From NCBI GenBank assembly GCA_947476695.1, contig CANJRD010000002.1, forward strand, positions 266,896 through 330,895: a stretch of DNA of 64,000 nt, read 5' to 3'. The notes below the pieces were generated by a model. It was not told the origin of the DNA, made no database searches, and saw nothing but the letters and a program-made list of their open reading frames with translations. The stretch is from Rhodospirillaceae bacterium (lineage in GTDB: Bacteria > Pseudomonadota > Alphaproteobacteria > Rhodospirillales > Rhodospirillaceae). Position numbers and translations under genes: made by a program. Shown in pieces: positions 62,098 to 64,000 of this stretch; the first letter of the stretch is position 1; every line of letters begins with the position of its first letter.

Positions 62098-62396
62098 TAC
62101 GCATCTTTGAGCCGGATGGTTTCTATCGGGTCATAGGCGAAGGCGATCAGGGGAGCGGAGACTGCGCCGAATAACGCTGGCGAGGCGCGGAGCGCGCTCT
62201 GCAGGCCGATGCGGCCGGGCGGTGCGCGATCATGTTCAATGAGACCGCGGGCGTCCAGATCATCCACTGCCCATAGCACAGTGCGGTAGGTGTAAGCCGT
62301 GCCGCCGTAGCGTTCCTGGCCCGTCCACCATTCCTTCTTGCGCGCATACGATAGGAATTGTTCGGGATTGAGGCGGCCGCTCCGATAGGCATCCAC
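62098..62396 (-). pseudogene. truncated element gene of unknown function
   Basis: From GTG 62396 the frame reads VDAYRSGRLNPEQFLSYARK and continues with GGTAYTYRTVLWAVDDLDARGLIEHD, about 98 residues, before running into the IS fragment. The C-terminus is lost. The pattern suggests a wHTH or replication-type protein of small integrative elements, but I cannot name the family. The frame stays open upstream of the GTG without another start codon. Confidence 0.55.
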
Positions 62397-62427
62397 TAGA
62401 ATACTGGCGCGTGCCTTCTCATGGCGT

Positions 62428-62574
62428 TTAGACGGTGCAGGGGGGAAGGTCGAGGCCGCGAATGAAATCGTCGTGGATGGCTCGCCAGTGAAACGAAAGC
62501 GGCCGGTCCTTCCCCTTTACGGCCTTCGGGGGCAGGGGCTCGTCGTCGTTGCTTTCGTGATCGGATTTCTCCAT
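62428..62574 (-). CDS. 48-residue protein in the element
   Basis: ATG 62574 to TAA 62428 reads MEKSDHESNDEPLPPKAVKG and then a regular second half with LSFHWRAIHDDFIRGLDL. It begins 3 bp after the stop of the AlpA-like gene, in operon arrangement. The acidic start and regular second half look like a real small protein. No family is recognised. Confidence 0.55.
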   Translation of the reverse strand: MEKSDHESNDDEPLPPKAVKGKDRPLSFHWRAIHDDFIRGLDLPPCTV

Positions 62575-62577
62575 GAC

Positions 62578-62760
62578 CTATGCCGCAGCGCGCATCTTCT
62601 CGCGCTCCTTCAGCCATGCATCCGCAGTATCCGTGCGTATCAACACCCGGCGACCCACGCGCACCAGTGGTGGCGCTTCACCACGGTTAACCAAATTCCA
62701 GAACGTTCGGTGCGAGATGCCGACGGACTGACAGAACTCTTTGACACTCAGTGCCAACAT
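62578..62760 (-). CDS. AlpA / excisionase-like helix-turn-helix protein
   Basis: A 60-residue protein, MLALSVKEFCQSVGISHRTFW followed by LVNRGEAPPLVRVGRRVLI and DTADAWLKERE, which is the MerR-like helix-turn-helix of AlpA/Xis regulators that activate integrase genes or direct excision. ATG 62760 has GGAG six bases upstream; a TTG at 62781 and ATGs at 62772 and 62766 are also in frame. It lies near the right end of the element. Confidence 0.8.
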   Translation of the reverse strand: MLALSVKEFCQSVGISHRTFWNLVNRGEAPPLVRVGRRVLIRTDTADAWLKEREKMRAAA

Positions 62761-63066
62761 GAACATCTCCATCCGAGACAAAAAAATGGGGAGCGGTCAA
62801 AGTGACCCTCCCCACACGCGCCGCCGGTGCATTTTTACGCACCTGATGAAACATGATGCGCTTCTGTTCGCGCTTCGGCAATTTTTCGGCGATGCTATCC
62901 ACAGAAATCGGTCGCGATAGTTGGGCGGTCTCGGAGCGTTCTACTTCTGTGGTGGAATTTGTGTCGTGAATGGTCTCGATATGTCCCAGATGTTCACCAT
63001 TCGACCTCAATGCACGATTGCCAGAGCGGTGAGGAAGCCTTAGAAAACGGCTGCTTTCTGACATCA

Positions 63067-63143
63067 CGGGGCGTAGCTCAGCCTGGTAGAGCGCCAGCTT
63101 TGGGAGCTGGATGCCGGAGGTTCGAATCCTCTCGCCCCGACCA
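63067..63143 (+). tRNA. tRNA-Pro (TGG anticodon), intact
   Basis: Acceptor CGGGGCG pairs with CGCCCCG. The anticodon stem CCAGC/GCTGG holds loop TTTGGGA with anticodon TGG. GGTTCGAATCC forms the T-arm, and CCA is encoded at 63141-63143. It doubles as the right attachment site of the element to its left. Confidence 0.95.
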
Positions 63144-63232
63144 TCGCACCTAACTCGCTCTTTGGGGCGAGCCGGGGTATGACTATTGCATGATGGCCGA
63201 CAGATTCGGCCGCAGGGAGAGGAGCAACGGCA

Positions 63233-63535
63233 ATGCCCCATTTGGCCCGGATTTCGAAGCCTGCAAAAACCGCGATGCAATCCGGTCAGGCCAAAACCAA
63301 GCTTTGGCTGCTCGATATTGAGTCCGACGATCCGGTTGAAGTCGATTCCCTGATGGGATGGTCCGGGTCGCAGGATACCGACAAACAGCTTCGTCTGTGG
63401 TTTGCGACCAAAGAGGCGGCGATTGCGTTCGCGCAAGCGAAAAACCTCGCCTTTACTGTGGTTGAACCGCACCAAAGAACGGTTCGGCCTAAATCCTACG
63501 CCGATAACTTTGCCTTCAATCGAACGCGGGCCTAG
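63233..63535 (+). CDS. NADH dehydrogenase (complex I) accessory subunit, NDUFS4-like
   Basis: A 100-residue protein with the ETC complex I subunit pattern: ARISKPAKTAMQSGQAKTKLWLLDIE at the start, DSLMGWSGSQDTDKQLRLWF, KEAAIAFAQAKN, and the ending RPKSYADNFAFNR, which is diagnostic. In alphaproteobacteria and mitochondria it stabilises the NADH-oxidising arm of complex I. It stands alone between two tRNA genes; the nuo operon is elsewhere. Confidence 0.93.
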   Translation: MPHLARISKPAKTAMQSGQAKTKLWLLDIESDDPVEVDSLMGWSGSQDTDKQLRLWFATKEAAIAFAQAKNLAFTVVEPHQRTVRPKSYADNFAFNRTRA

Positions 63536-63544
63536 CGCTATTGC

Positions 63545-63621
63545 GCGCCCATAGCTCAACTGGATAGAGCACGGGCCTTCTAAGCCCGGGGTTGCAGGTT
63601 CGAGTCCTGCTGGGCGCGCCA
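63545..63621 (+). tRNA. tRNA-Arg (TCT anticodon)
   Basis: Acceptor GCGCCCA pairs with TGGGCGC. The anticodon stem CGGGC/GCCCG holds loop CTTCTAA with anticodon TCT; the T-arm is GGTTCGAGTCC, and CCA is encoded at 63619-63621. Confidence 0.95.
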
Positions 63622-63807
63622 CGCGAAAATCATTATATTTCAATATATTGTGAGTGATCGCGAGGTCGGAAGCTCGATGAACCGGACCCCGGGGCCGTGC
63701 TCATGGTAGCGGTAGGGGTGGGATTCAGAGCCCTGAGCCACGCGGTATATCCTTGACCATCCGTAAGAATTGAACTTTTATGTATGAGCGCCGACGGGCG
63801 CGAGTGG

Positions 63808-63834
63808 CCCCCCACAAGAGGGGGCCCTTTTATA
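63808..63834 (+). terminator. hairpin with T-tract before the last gene
   Basis: GGCCCCC (63808-63814) and GGGGGCC (63822-63828) form a 7-bp stem followed by CTTTTAT. It lies only 19 bp before the ATG at 63853, so it could end upstream transcription or act as an attenuator in the leader of that gene. Confidence 0.75.
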
Positions 63835-63852
63835 GTGAGGGGATTCCTATTT

Positions 63853-64000
63853 ATGAATAAGTACTCCACTTTCCTCGCAGGCAGCACGCTGCTCGCGACG
63901 ACCGCTCTTGTGAGCGGAACGGTCTCTGCCGCTTCGATCCAGACCTCGACGGGCGCGACCGGCGCGACGATTTCGAACTTCTCGGGCTACAAGGTCGGCA
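63853..64000 (+). CDS. start of a secreted protein gene (partial)
   Basis: ATG 63853, preceded by GTGAGGGG, reads MNKYSTFLAGSTLLATTALV then SGTVSAASIQTSTGATGATIS, a clear Sec signal peptide followed by a Ser/Thr/Gly-rich start. The gene continues past the end of the window, so the family cannot be told. Surface or extracellular proteins often begin like this. Confidence 0.7.
   Translation, partial: MNKYSTFLAGSTLLATTALVSGTVSAASIQTSTGATGATISNFSGYKVG

Larger units (their letters stand above)
60504..63143. mobile_element. decayed integrative element at tRNA-Pro
   Basis: A 2.6-kb region bounded on the left by a tRNA 5' half and on the right by the intact tRNA-Pro. It holds a broken tyrosine integrase at the left end, a methyltransferase, an IS3-type fragment, a truncated gene, a 48-aa gene and an AlpA/excisionase-like gene. 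The 5' half is the duplicated part, so the element restored the 5' rather than the usual 3' end of the tRNA. Confidence 0.7.

Noticed and set aside
62687..63643. Long minus-strand frame running through tRNA-Pro and tRNA-Arg
   Set aside because: It translates tRNA sequence and the complement of the NDUFS4-like gene. The part from 63064 downward (125 codons) could in principle be a gene but shows no motif or ribosome site.

Overview
The window is a gene-dense, GC-rich chromosomal segment of an alphaproteobacterium. The evidence is: the DUF2849/CysI/DUF934/CysH sulfite-reduction operon; an NDUFS4-type complex I accessory subunit; the GTTC-N7-GTTC form of the SOS box; a CtrA-like TTAA-N7-TTAAC site; and a TonB-dependent receptor of the style seen in Caulobacterales, sphingomonads and Rhizomicrobium-like bacteria. 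The genus cannot be fixed from sequence reading alone.

Layout. 1-7.2 kb: the end of an unidentified gene, tRNA-Met, and an IclR regulator with an orphan family-5 solute-binding protein, a PhyH dioxygenase and a cupin protein. The IclR gene and the divergent SBP/PhyH promoter share a TTCCG-N5-CGGAA palindrome. Two divergent response-regulator proteins and small proteins follow. 7.2-22.3 kb: a large sulfur/siroheme region with an Rrf2 regulator carrying four cysteines, sulfate-binding protein, TonB-dependent receptor, CysT-CysW-CysA, a TauE-like permease, SUMT, DUF2849, sulfite reductase, DUF934, APS/PAPS reductase, HemD, HemB and precorrin-2 dehydrogenase. A 59-bp block with half-sites at identical spacing precedes both the sulfate-binding protein and cysT, and related half-sites precede the SUMT gene, so a common sulfur regulator is likely. 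22.3-33.1 kb: a second orphan SBP, a DUF2141 protein, an Old-Yellow-Enzyme/NAD(P) oxidoreductase, a SPOR-domain lipoprotein behind a CtrA-like box, a paraoxonase-like lactonase coupled to an FAD oxidoreductase, a hydroxyisobutyrate-dehydrogenase-like enzyme and an aldo/keto reductase.

33.1-41.3 kb: an export operon with the same order as E. coli cecR-ybhGFSR (TetR, membrane fusion protein, double ATPase, two permeases), with a 15-bp palindrome next to the TetR start, facing a tandem pair of duplicated MFS transporters. 41.3-60.4 kb: mostly single genes, including a periplasmic methyltransferase, pirin, a GNGPSL-type glycosyltransferase/MptE-like protein with a beta-lactamase-fold hydrolase, PepN, a fusion of a NeuA-like cytidylyltransferase with an RraA domain, DusA, cytochrome bd (CydAB), a SocA-like protein and glutaminyl cyclase. 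Between dusA and the next gene is an unlisted 32-aa membrane protein gene preceded by two SOS boxes; it looks like a DNA-damage-induced small membrane protein comparable in design to Caulobacter SidA.

60.5-63.1 kb is the decayed remnant of an integrative element at tRNA-Pro. It is flanked by a 5' tRNA fragment and the intact tRNA and contains a frameshifted tyrosine integrase, a methyltransferase, an IS3-type fragment, a truncated gene, a 48-aa gene and an AlpA/excisionase-like protein. The window ends with an NDUFS4 homologue, tRNA-Arg and the start of a secreted-protein gene.
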